Positions 22,782 through 30,337 of a DNA stretch of 44,564 nucleotides are shown piece by piece. The stretch's first letter is position 1. Every line of letters begins with the position of its first letter. Where the stretch lies: NCBI GenBank assembly GCA_019114585.1, contig DXFE01000107.1, positions 1-44,564 of the forward strand, given 5' to 3'. This stretch comes from Gemmiger_A avium. Its GTDB lineage: Bacteria; Bacillota; Clostridia; Oscillospirales; Ruminococcaceae. The position numbers and the translations under genes were made by a program. The notes below the pieces were generated by a model. It saw only the letters and a program-made list of their open reading frames with translations. It ran no database searches and was not told the DNA's origin.

Positions 22782-23594
22782 ATGCGGCAAAAGATAGACG
22801 AAGCGGCCGCCGTTATCCGGCAGCGGCTGGGTTTTGACCCGGAAGTAGCCATCGTGCTGGGCAGCGGTCTGGGCGGCCTGGCCGACCGGATCGAGCAGCC
22901 GGTGTACCTGCCTTACGGCGAGATCCCGGGCTTCAAGGCCTCCACGGCGCCGGGCCATGCCGGGCGGTTTGTGGCCGGCATGCTGGCCGGCAAGCGGGTG
23001 ATCTGCATGCAGGGGCGGCTGCATTTTTACGAGGGCCACACCATGCAGGAGATTGCCTTCCCGGTGCGGGTGCTGAAGGCGCTGGGGGTGCGTGCCCTGG
23101 TGCTGACCAACGCGGCCGGCGGCGTGAACCTGGATTTCTCGGTGGGCGACCTGATGCTGATCGAGGATCACATCAACTTTATGGGGGCCAATCCCCTGAC
23201 CGGCCCCAACGACGAGAGCGTAGGGCCGCGGTTCTGCGACATGTCCACCGCCTACGATCCGGCGCTGCGGGCGCTGCTGGCCCAGGTAGCCGCCGAGCAG
23301 GGCGTGACCCTGCGCACCGGTGTATACCTGGGATACATGGGCCCCAGCTACGAGACCCCGGCGGAGATCCGGGCATTCCGCACCCTGGGGGCGGACGCGG
23401 TGGGCATGAGCACCGTGCCCGAAGCCATTGCGGCGGCCCACTGCGGGCTGCCCACGGTGGCGATGAGCCTGATCACCAACATGGCCGCCGGCGTTGAGAA
23501 CAAGAAGCTGGACGGGGACGAGGTAATTGAAACGGCCAACCGCCGTGCCAAGGTGCTGGAATCCCTGGTGACCGGGTTTGTGGCCCGGGTATAA
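22782..23594 (+). CDS. punA: Purine nucleoside phosphorylase (PNP-I, trimeric type)
   Basis: 270-residue cytosolic enzyme splitting inosine/guanosine with phosphate into base and ribose-1-phosphate. Motifs: VLGSGLGGLAD near the N-terminus (phosphate site), GHAGRFV, QGRLHFYEGH, LTNAAGGVN and GADAVGMSTVPE. These belong to the PunA/human-PNP class rather than the DeoD class. AAAGGAG lies before the ATG. Length is normal. A small imperfect hairpin lies in the 66-nt gap before the mrp-like gene, so the two are probably one transcript. Confidence 0.95.
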   Translation: MRQKIDEAAAVIRQRLGFDPEVAIVLGSGLGGLADRIEQPVYLPYGEIPGFKASTAPGHAGRFVAGMLAGKRVICMQGRLHFYEGHTMQEIAFPVRVLKALGVRALVLTNAAGGVNLDFSVGDLMLIEDHINFMGANPLTGPNDESVGPRFCDMSTAYDPALRALLAQVAAEQGVTLRTGVYLGYMGPSYETPAEIRAFRTLGADAVGMSTVPEAIAAAHCGLPTVAMSLITNMAAGVENKKLDGDEVIETANRRAKVLESLVTGFVARV

Positions 23595-23660
23595 TCCTGT
23601 TTTCCCCGGCCGCAGGGCCGGAAAAGAAAGACCCAATGCATAAAAAGGGAGAGAAGAACC

Positions 23661-24488
23661 ATGAGCGAATGTACCCATGACTGCAGCAGCTGCTCGGCCA
23701 ACTGCTCCAGCCGGAATAAACCCCAGGATCTGCATGAGCCGCCTCATCAGCTGAGCCATATCAAAAAGGTGATCGGCATCGTGAGCGGCAAGGGCGGCGT
23801 GGGCAAGAGCATGACCAGCGCCATGCTGGCCACCCTGATGCGCCGGCGCGACTACGCGGTGGGCGTGCTGGACGCGGACGTGACCGGCCCCTCCATCCCC
23901 AAGCTGTTCGGCATTCATGGCCGGGCCATGGCGGATGAGAACGGCTGCTGGCCCATCAAGAGCCGTACCGGCATCGACGTGATGAGCGTGAACCTGCTGC
24001 TGGACAACGAGGAAGACCCGGTCGTCTGGCGCGGCCCGGTGATCGCCGGGGCGGTGAAGCAGTTCTGGCAGGAGGTCATCTGGAAGGACGTGGACTTCCT
24101 GTTTGTGGACATGCCTCCGGGAACCGGCGACGTGCCGCTGACGGTGTTCCAGACCCTGCCGGTGGACGGGATCATCGTGGTGGCCAGCCCGCAGGAGCTG
24201 GTAAGCCTGATCGTGACCAAGGCGGTCAAGATGGCCGAGATGATGAGCATTCCCATCCTGGGCATCGTGGAGAACATGAGCTACATCACCTGCCCGGACT
24301 GCGGCAAGAAAATCAGCGTCTTTGGCGAGAGCCATGTGGACGAGGTAGCCGCGAAGCACGGGCTGAAGGTGCTGGCCAAAATGCCCATCGATCCCCGGCT
24401 GGCCCAGAACGCCGACCAGGGCGTGATCGAAGCCTTCGAGGGCGATTATCTGGACGGCGCCGCCGACGCGGTGGAAGCGCTGCTGTAA
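23661..24488 (+). CDS. Mrp/Nbp35-family ATP-binding Fe-S carrier
   Basis: 275-residue P-loop protein thought to hold and deliver Fe-S clusters. The deviant Walker A is GKGGVGKS near residue 45; DADVTGPSIPKLFG and DMPPGTGD are further family motifs. CPDC near residue 213 is the CxxC that binds a bridging cluster in the dimer. An extra N-terminal cysteine set (C4, C8, C11, C15) resembles the N-terminal cluster site of Nbp35 and is not found in all bacterial Mrp proteins. GGGAGAG lies before the ATG. It is second gene after punA, followed by a terminator. Confidence 0.93.
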   Translation: MSECTHDCSSCSANCSSRNKPQDLHEPPHQLSHIKKVIGIVSGKGGVGKSMTSAMLATLMRRRDYAVGVLDADVTGPSIPKLFGIHGRAMADENGCWPIKSRTGIDVMSVNLLLDNEEDPVVWRGPVIAGAVKQFWQEVIWKDVDFLFVDMPPGTGDVPLTVFQTLPVDGIIVVASPQELVSLIVTKAVKMAEMMSIPILGIVENMSYITCPDCGKKISVFGESHVDEVAAKHGLKVLAKMPIDPRLAQNADQGVIEAFEGDYLDGAADAVEALL

Positions 24489-24492
24489 AGAC

Positions 24493-24528
24493 AAAGGGGA
24501 CACGCTGCAACGCGTGTCCCTTTTCTTT
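24493..24528 (+). terminator. Terminator of punA-mrp
   Basis: 9-bp stem GGGACACGC/GCGTGTCCC (24497-24505, 24512-24520), extended by a G-U and A-U pairs, followed by TTTTCTTTT. It lies 8 nt after the stop. Confidence 0.85.
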
Positions 24529-24535
24529 TGCCCTT

Positions 24536-24630
24536 CTGGGGGACCAGTCCCCCAGCCCCCCATCCTGCGGGCCGGAGAATTCCGGCCCGCGATTTCCCGG
24601 GGGTATGGGGGAGACGTTGTCTCCCCCATA
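24536..24630. repeat. Three perfect hairpins in a row
   Basis: Three consecutive perfect inverted repeats fill the gap before the GH13 stop. Their arms are 24536-24543/24548-24555 (8 bp), 24567-24576/24581-24590 (10 bp) and 24604-24615/24619-24630 (12 bp), with loops of 4, 4 and 3 nt. None has a U-run. The arrangement looks like a REP/BIME-type or MITE-like intergenic repeat. It may protect or end the convergent transcripts. No coding sense was seen in it. Confidence 0.6.
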
Positions 24631-24643
24631 TTGGCCTGGCCTT

Positions 24644-25957
24644 TTATCGTTCCATCTTCCAGAACTGCACACTGTACGGCGGCAGGGTGCTGCCGCCGCC
24701 GAAATCGTGCAGCGTATCGGTGAGCAGTTCCTGGGCCTGGCCGCAGCCCGCGTCGAAATGGGCGGTCCAGGGCTCGGCGTCGGCGTTCACCGCCACCAGA
24801 ACCCGCTCGGCATCGGTGCGGCGCTCAAAGATGATCTGCTTGTTGGTAAGCACCACGTTCCGGTAGCTGCCGTAGCGCAGCGCCTCGCTGGACGCGCGTG
24901 CCTTGGCCATGGCGGCAATCGCCTCGTACAGCGCGCCCTGCTGCGGGGTCTCCACCTCCGGACGCAGGGGCACGTCGGTACCGGGGGTCTTGTTCCCCTG
25001 CATCCCCCACTCGCTGCCGTAGTAGATGCTGGGCACGCCGGGCATACCGAACATCACACCATAGACCAGCGGCAGATGGGCGGGATTGGTCAGGATGCTG
25101 GCGATGCGGGTCACATCGTGGTTATCCACAAAGGAATAAGGGTGGCGGCCCTTGTACAGGGTCCAGGGCTCCGGCCCGAACTGCCGGGCCAGGCTGTGCC
25201 CGATCTCGAACATGTTCGTGGAATTGAAGCTGGAATACAGCCCCTTGTAGCACTCATAGTTGGTGACCGAGTGGCACATCTCGTCGTTCATCCACCGGTT
25301 GTAATCCCCGTGCACCACCTCGCCCAGCAGGGCAAACTCCGGCTTGAGGGTATCGGTGAACCGGCGCAGCTGGCGCAGGAAATCCAGATCCAGGCAGTAG
25401 GCCACGTCCAGCCGCAGGCCGTCGATGCCGAACTGCTCCACCCAGCCCCGGATGGCGGAGAAGATATGCTCCACCACCGCCGGATTGCGCAGGTTCAGCT
25501 TGACCAGGTCGTTGTGGCCCTCCCAGCCCTCGTACCAGAAGCCGTCGTTCTTGTCGGTGTTGCCGCCAAAATCAATGTGGAACCAATCCTTGTAGGGGCT
25601 GGCCTCCCGGTTGCGGCGCACATCCTCAAAGGCCCAGAAGCCCCGGCCTACGTGGTTGAACACCCCGTCCAGCAGCACCCGCAGCCCCGCCTCATGGAAC
25701 GCCTTGCACACCGCCGCCAGATCTTCGTTGGTGCCCAGGCGGCAGTCCAGGGTGGTGTAATCCCGGGTGTCATAGCCGTGGGCATCGCTCTGGAACACCG
25801 GATTCAGCAACACCGCGCCGCAGCCTAAGGCCGCGATGTGCTGCGCCCAGCCCTCCAGACGGCGGATGCGGGGCACGGTCTGCCCGTCATTCTGCGCGGG
25901 CGCGCCGCACAGACCCAGCGGGTAGATCTGATAGACGGTTGTGTCGTAAAACCACAT
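24644..25957 (-). CDS. Cytoplasmic GH13 alpha-amylase-family glycosidase
   Basis: 437-residue (beta/alpha)8 enzyme acting on alpha-1,4-glucans or maltodextrins. The four GH13 regions are present: DGVFNHVG (D97-H102), GLRLDVA with nucleophile Asp184, LLGEVVHG with acid/base Glu213, and FVDNHD with Asp281. There is no signal peptide, so it works inside the cell, most like maltodextrin glucosidase/cyclomaltodextrinase-type enzymes, but it lacks their usual N-terminal beta-sandwich. AAGGAG lies 10 nt before ATG 25955-25957. No sugar transporter or regulator is adjacent. It is downstream of the MBOAT/SGNH pair by 49 nt, so possibly co-transcribed. Exact specificity cannot be told. Confidence 0.9.
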   Translation of the reverse strand: MWFYDTTVYQIYPLGLCGAPAQNDGQTVPRIRRLEGWAQHIAALGCGAVLLNPVFQSDAHGYDTRDYTTLDCRLGTNEDLAAVCKAFHEAGLRVLLDGVFNHVGRGFWAFEDVRRNREASPYKDWFHIDFGGNTDKNDGFWYEGWEGHNDLVKLNLRNPAVVEHIFSAIRGWVEQFGIDGLRLDVAYCLDLDFLRQLRRFTDTLKPEFALLGEVVHGDYNRWMNDEMCHSVTNYECYKGLYSSFNSTNMFEIGHSLARQFGPEPWTLYKGRHPYSFVDNHDVTRIASILTNPAHLPLVYGVMFGMPGVPSIYYGSEWGMQGNKTPGTDVPLRPEVETPQQGALYEAIAAMAKARASSEALRYGSYRNVVLTNKQIIFERRTDAERVLVAVNADAEPWTAHFDAGCGQAQELLTDTLHDFGGGSTLPPYSVQFWKMER

Positions 25958-26006
25958 AGACGTTTTTCTCCTTATCTGTCACCGGCCCGGGGCCGGTTTA
26001 TTCCGC

Positions 26007-27473
26007 TCAGGCGGTATAGGCCGCGTAGTCGTGCAGGGTGCTGAAACTGATGCTCTGCACCCGCTCGCCGGTTTCCCGATCCACCACGGCGATGTTCACG
26101 CCGGGGCGGTTGCGGCCGATCTCCTCCCCGTCCAGCCGGCAGGACGCACTGTCCGGGCGGCTGTCGGCCTCCACGGTATGGGTGCCGTCGGTCCAGGTAT
26201 AGGCCAGCGTTTCGCCCTCGGCCACCTGGCCGTACAGCATCTCGCCGCCCTCGAACACATACAGAGCATGGGCCGTGGAGCTGGCAAAGATACTGCCGTC
26301 CAGCCCCACCGCATCGAAAGCGGCCGCCACGGCGGCGCCGTCCGCGCCGGTCAGGTCTCCCTGGGTCTGCACCACCAGCAGGTACCGCTCGTCCAGGGCC
26401 TTTTGCAGCAGCTCCAGCGGATCGTGGGTCATGGACAGATCCCCGTCCTGCAGGTCTTTCTGCTCCGCCGCCGCCAGCTCACTCCAGGAGGCATAGGCCG
26501 GATCCTGCCGGTGATCGGGCAGGTCGTACTGTTCCGCCAGCCAGGCCCCCAGATGGGCGCTCAGTTTGGCCGCGCCCTTGTAGTTCACGTGGGCGTGCTC
26601 GGCCATATCGGTGGCGTAGTCAAAGCCCGCCTCGGCGGCGGTGTCGTCCAGCAGGTAGCTGATGTAGGGCACCCCGTTCTCCTCGCAGATACGCCGGGCC
26701 CGGGCATAGATACCGTACTCGGTCTCGGTGGCGATATAGGGCAGGTCCACCAGCACCAGCTGGAAGCCCTCTTTTTTTGACAGCTCAATGATCTTGTACA
26801 GATACTCCTCCGCCGGGGCGTAGCCTGCCTGTTCGGTGATGGCGGCGGGCTGGCTCTGGCTGAATACTTCGGTGGTGTAGATGGGGCCGAACCCCTTGCC
26901 CGGGCTGGCATGGCTCACAAAGGGCCAGGTCCAGTCCTCGGCGGTGAGGGATTTCCACCGGGTGTGGAACTGCAGCAGGGAGTTGTACTGATAAAAAGGC
27001 TTGTGTGTTACCTGGCAGCGGCTCATGGCCACCGTGAGCAGCAGACGGTTCAGCCCCGGCTTGATGCGCGGGCTGAACTGGTCGCTGGTAGCGTCGATGA
27101 GCGGCGCTTCGATATAGGTATTGCCGTAAACCAGCCCGAAGGTATCCAGCACCACCACCTGGGGGCTCTGGGTTTTCAGGGCTTCCTTGATATAGTGGTA
27201 GCTGGTCCAGATGGGCTGGCTCCAGCTGTAGGCCACATAGCCGGTAAAGCCCTGCTGCTCGTAGATCTGCAGCGGGGAGATGGCGGCATTGGCATGGCTG
27301 CCGCCCACATACAGCACATCAATGGTATCCCGGGGCTCGTCGTACAGGCCCCAGAAGGTGCTGGTTTTTTCGGTGAGCACCGCGTCGGCGTACCAGAGCA
27401 GCAGCGCCGCCAACAGACAGAACGCCGTCAGGCGGGCGGCCAGACGCAGCGGCCGGGGCAGATTGCGCAGCAT
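26007..27473 (-). CDS. Membrane-anchored SGNH/DltD-like protein
   Basis: 488-residue protein with one N-terminal helix (about 10-32) and an outside domain. VLYVGGSHANAAISP resembles the first block of DltD/AlgX-type SGNH proteins, with Ser/His in the GGSHA segment. VVVLDTFGLVYG and HAHVNYKGAAKLSAHLG (the late block with His) fit too. Such proteins finish acyl transfer started by an MBOAT partner, which is the gene 13 nt upstream. The target, a surface glycan or teichoic-acid-like polymer, is unknown. The last ~130 residues form an extra domain with a predicted beta-rich character. The start is ATG 27471-27473 with AAAGGAGG; the frame opens further upstream inside the MBOAT gene only as shadow. 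Confidence 0.8.
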   Translation of the reverse strand: MLRNLPRPLRLAARLTAFCLLAALLLWYADAVLTEKTSTFWGLYDEPRDTIDVLYVGGSHANAAISPLQIYEQQGFTGYVAYSWSQPIWTSYHYIKEALKTQSPQVVVLDTFGLVYGNTYIEAPLIDATSDQFSPRIKPGLNRLLLTVAMSRCQVTHKPFYQYNSLLQFHTRWKSLTAEDWTWPFVSHASPGKGFGPIYTTEVFSQSQPAAITEQAGYAPAEEYLYKIIELSKKEGFQLVLVDLPYIATETEYGIYARARRICEENGVPYISYLLDDTAAEAGFDYATDMAEHAHVNYKGAAKLSAHLGAWLAEQYDLPDHRQDPAYASWSELAAAEQKDLQDGDLSMTHDPLELLQKALDERYLLVVQTQGDLTGADGAAVAAAFDAVGLDGSIFASSTAHALYVFEGGEMLYGQVAEGETLAYTWTDGTHTVEADSRPDSASCRLDGEEIGRNRPGVNIAVVDRETGERVQSISFSTLHDYAAYTA

Positions 27474-27486
27474 GGGCGCCCTCCTT

Positions 27487-28926
27487 TCAGAACTGGAAAT
27501 AGATGAAGGGCTGTTCCACATAGCCCTCGCCATACATACCGAACACCGCCAGCGCCAGCAGGCCGGCCAGCAGCACCGGCCACTGCACCCACAGCGGCCG
27601 GGCCAGGAACCTCTCCCGCACCGGGCCGCCCTTTGCGCGCAGCAGGTCAAAGATAAACAGCACCGCGATGGCCGCCAGCGCCACGATGAAATCCGGCTTG
27701 TCCAGGCCCAGGGCGGCCCAGTCCAGCGGGGTGTCCCAGCGCAGAAGCCCGGCGAACATCCGCCCGGCGGCGGGCAGGCTGTCCGCCCGGAACAGCACCA
27801 ACGTCAGGCTGACAAAGAAGAACACCCAGATGGTGCTCAGCACCCGGTGCAGACCGGCGGGCAGGCCCAGCCGCTGCCGCAGCCGGGCGCGGGGGGCGGC
27901 GGTGAGCCGGGCAATCACGCTGTACACACCATGGGCCGCGCCCCAGAGCACAAAGGTCCAGGCTGCGCCGTGCCACAGGCCGCTGACCAGGAACACGATC
28001 AGCAGGTTGATGCAGGTGCGCGCCAGGCCTTTGCGGCTGCCGCCCAGCGGGATATAGAGATAATCCTGGAACCATTTGGAGAGACTGATGTGCCAGCGGT
28101 CCCAGAACTGGCCCAGGGTGGGGGCCAGATAGGGGCTGTCAAAGTTGCGCATCAGGTCGAAGCCCATCACCCGGGCCGCGCCGATGGCAATGTCGCTGTA
28201 GGAGGCAAAGTCGCAGTAGAGCTGCAGCGCAAAGAAGAACACCGCCAGCCAGGCCGCCGCGCCGCCGGGGGATTCCTGCTGCCAGACTGCGTCCACCAGC
28301 AGGGCCAGCCGGTCGGCAATGACCATCTTTTCCAGATAGCCGCCCAGCATCTGCACCAGGCCGGACTTGACCCGTTCATAGTCGAACCGGTGCTTCTCGT
28401 GCAGCTGGGGCAGAATGTTGGTGCTGCGCTCGATGGGGCCGGCCACCAGCTGGGGGAAAAAGCTTACAAACAGGGCATAATACAAAAAGCTGCGCTCGGC
28501 GGGCAGACGGCGGCGGTATACGTCGATGGTATAGCCCACCGCCTGGAAGATATAAAAGCTGATGCCCACCGGCAGCAGCACCGAAAAGCCGCCCAGCACC
28601 GGATCCTTGCCGAACACCGCCAGCGCGGCGTTCAGGTTGTCCAGCACAAAGGAGGCGTATTTGAAAATGAACAGAATACCCAGGTTCAGCACCAGCGACA
28701 CGGCCAGCACGGCTTTGCGGTGCGCGGTGCGTTCCATGGCCAGGCCTGCCGCCCAGGTAACGGCGGTGCTGGCCAGCATCAGCAGGGCGTAGCGGGGGTT
28801 CCAGCACATGTAGAACAGGTAGCTGGCCGCCAGCAGCCATACCGCCCGCAGCCGGTGGGGCAGCACAAAATATCCCAGCGTCACCGCCGGGAAAAAGGCC
28901 GCAAATTTCAGTGAATTGAACAGCAT
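27487..28926 (-). CDS. MBOAT-family O-acyltransferase (AlgI/DltB-like)
   Basis: 479-residue polytopic membrane protein that passes acyl groups (acetyl or other) across the membrane to an exported polymer. Signature segments are GISFYIFQAVGYTIDVYR, FPQLVAGPIER, RNFDSPYLAPTLGQFWDRWHISLSKW and SGLWHGAAW with the catalytic His. The typical order in Clostridia is MBOAT followed by a DltD/AlgX-like protein, as here. No dltA/dltC is present, so D-alanylation is unlikely and acetylation of a surface glycan more likely. AAGGAG lies before ATG 28924-28926. It has its own promoter, divergent from efp. Confidence 0.93.
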   Translation of the reverse strand: MLFNSLKFAAFFPAVTLGYFVLPHRLRAVWLLAASYLFYMCWNPRYALLMLASTAVTWAAGLAMERTAHRKAVLAVSLVLNLGILFIFKYASFVLDNLNAALAVFGKDPVLGGFSVLLPVGISFYIFQAVGYTIDVYRRRLPAERSFLYYALFVSFFPQLVAGPIERSTNILPQLHEKHRFDYERVKSGLVQMLGGYLEKMVIADRLALLVDAVWQQESPGGAAAWLAVFFFALQLYCDFASYSDIAIGAARVMGFDLMRNFDSPYLAPTLGQFWDRWHISLSKWFQDYLYIPLGGSRKGLARTCINLLIVFLVSGLWHGAAWTFVLWGAAHGVYSVIARLTAAPRARLRQRLGLPAGLHRVLSTIWVFFFVSLTLVLFRADSLPAAGRMFAGLLRWDTPLDWAALGLDKPDFIVALAAIAVLFIFDLLRAKGGPVRERFLARPLWVQWPVLLAGLLALAVFGMYGEGYVEQPFIYFQF

Positions 28927-28985
28927 AGGCGCGGGTTCTCTCCTTATCCGGGATGGGCCGCACCGACGGGCGGCCCGGCCTTTTC

Positions 28986-29015
28986 ATTTTACCCCAGCGC
29001 GGCGCGCTGCGTCAA
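28986..29015 (-). promoter_or_regulatory. Promoter of the MBOAT operon
   Basis: Minus strand TTGACG (29010-29015), 18-nt spacer, TAAAAT (28986-28991). About 60 nt before the MBOAT start. Confidence 0.7.
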
Positions 29016-29063
29016 CACCCGGCCACTTTGGCGCAAAAACCCGGCATTTCTGCCCCGAAAGGG

Positions 29064-29092
29064 TTGAAAAATGCCCGTGCATCAGGTAAAAT
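29064..29092 (+). promoter_or_regulatory. Promoter of efp
   Basis: TTGAAA (29064-29069), 17-nt spacer, TAAAAT (29087-29092), 57 nt before the start codon. Confidence 0.78.
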
Positions 29093-29148
29093 ATTTGTAG
29101 ATATGCCAAAGCGCTAGACTTTATACGATATTTGGGAGGATTCAATTT

Positions 29149-29706
29149 ATGATTTCTGCTGGCGATTTCCGCAATGGCGTCACCTTTGAAGAGAACGGCA
29201 ACGTGCTCCAGGTCGTGGAGTTCCAGCACGTGAAGCCCGGCAAAGGCGCGGCTTTTGTGCGTACCAAGACCAAGAACGTGATCACCGGCGCTGTGACTGA
29301 GAAGAGCTACAACCCCAACGACAAGTTCCCCACCGCTTTCATCGAGCGGCGTGAGATGCAGTACCTGTACCAGGACGGCGATCTGTACTACTTCATGGAC
29401 ACCGAGACCTACGAGCAGCTGCCCCTGAACGAGCATGACCTGAGCGACGCTTTCAAGTTTGTGAAGGAGAACGAGATGGTCAAGGTGCTGAGCTACAAGG
29501 GCAACGTGTTCGGCATCGAGGCTCCCAACTTTGTGGTGCTGCAGGTTACCGAGACCGAGCCCGGCTTCAAGGGCAACACCGCCACCAACACCCTGAAGCC
29601 CGCCAAGCTGGAGACCGGCGCTGAGATCCGTGTGCCCCTGTTCATCAACGAGGGCGATATGATCCGCATCGATACCCGCACCGGCGAGTATATGGAGCGC
29701 GCCTGA
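29149..29706 (+). CDS. efp: Elongation factor P
   Basis: 185-residue translation factor that binds between P and E sites and rescues ribosomes stalled on polyproline. Three beta-barrel domains as usual; the N-terminal domain starts MISAGDFRNGVTFE. The loop tip VKPGKGAAF places Lys at position 32, the residue that can be modified (lysinylation in Gram-negatives, 5-aminopentanol in Bacillus). No modification gene (epmA/epmB, ymfI) is nearby. GGGAGGA lies before the ATG. It is followed by a terminator and then the CD1247-type gene, an association I recall from other Clostridia. Confidence 0.97.
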   Translation: MISAGDFRNGVTFEENGNVLQVVEFQHVKPGKGAAFVRTKTKNVITGAVTEKSYNPNDKFPTAFIERREMQYLYQDGDLYYFMDTETYEQLPLNEHDLSDAFKFVKENEMVKVLSYKGNVFGIEAPNFVVLQVTETEPGFKGNTATNTLKPAKLETGAEIRVPLFINEGDMIRIDTRTGEYMERA

Positions 29707-29722
29707 TCCCATTTGCAGATCC

Positions 29723-29760
29723 GGGGCGGCGGCCTGGCGCCGCCGCCCCGATTTTATTTT
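29723..29760 (+). terminator. Terminator of efp
   Basis: 11-bp GC stem, arms 29723-29733 and 29739-29749, loop CTGGC, followed by GATTTTATTTT. Confidence 0.85.
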
Positions 29761-29800
29761 GTACACAAACAGCGCGCTGTGCGCGCAGGAGGTAACGACT

Positions 29801-30247
29801 ATGGAACTGAAAGAGAAAGCCGCCTACCTGAAGGGCCTGATGGAGGGCCTGCAGCTGGACACCGAGAGCAAGGAGGGCAAGGTGCTGGCCGCCATGGCCG
29901 ATCTGCTGAACGATCTGTGCGCCAAGGTCACCGAGCTGGACGACGATATGGACCAGGTGTACGAGGATCTGGAGCAGGCCTACGATGAGCTGGACGCCAT
30001 CGACGAGGATATGGACGATCTGGAGAGCGCCGTGTACGGCGACGAGGACGAGGATGAGGACGACGAGGACGGCGAGGATGCCGCCTACGAGCTCACCTGC
30101 CCCAACTGCGGCGAGACCTGCGTGGTGGATGAGGACACCCTGCTGGGCGGCGACCTGAGCTGCCCCAACTGCGGCGCGGACTTTGAGATCGAGTTCGAGA
30201 GCTGCGACGGCGAGTGCGAGTGCTGCGACGCGGACACCGAGGAATAA
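29801..30247 (+). CDS. CD1247-type acidic coiled-coil/zinc-ribbon protein
   Basis: 148-residue protein of unknown function. The N-terminus MELKEKAAYLKGLMEGLQ is the conserved part known as the CD1247 N-terminal domain in Clostridia. Residues about 30-78 look like a coiled coil, 79-95 are almost all Asp/Glu, and a zinc ribbon follows (C100-x2-C103 and C121-x2-C124). Another cysteine cluster (C135, C139, C141, C142) ends the protein. The strong AGGAGGT before ATG 29801 fixes the start; an upstream in-frame ATG has none. It is placed behind efp. Acidic/zinc character suggests binding of nucleic-acid enzymes or ribosomal parts, but that is a guess. Confidence 0.85.
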   Translation: MELKEKAAYLKGLMEGLQLDTESKEGKVLAAMADLLNDLCAKVTELDDDMDQVYEDLEQAYDELDAIDEDMDDLESAVYGDEDEDEDDEDGEDAAYELTCPNCGETCVVDEDTLLGGDLSCPNCGADFEIEFESCDGECECCDADTEE

Positions 30248-30280
30248 GAACCTGTTTTTGATACGGCAGGTTCCTGTATA

Positions 30281-30313
30281 CAGCGCGGGTGCAAGCAGTG
30301 CCCGCGCTGTTTT
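30281..30313 (+). terminator. Terminator after the CD1247-type gene
   Basis: 9-bp stem CAGCGCGGG/CCCGCGCTG (30281-30289, 30301-30309), 11-nt loop, then T4. Confidence 0.75.
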
Positions 30314-30337
30314 AAGTTCATTTGAATGAGGTGTATC

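Noticed and set aside
23595..23660. Hairpin between punA and the mrp-like gene as a terminator
   Set aside because: The stem has a 2-nt bulge and no U-run follows; the gap reads better as an internal operon spacer.
24514..24866. Short open frames across the tandem hairpins
   Set aside because: They read through perfect inverted repeats and the antisense of the GH13 gene and have no ribosome binding site.
30326..30328. Upstream ATG as start of the large membrane protein
   Set aside because: This ATG overlaps the GAGGTG ribosome binding site, which is correctly placed for the ATG at 30338.
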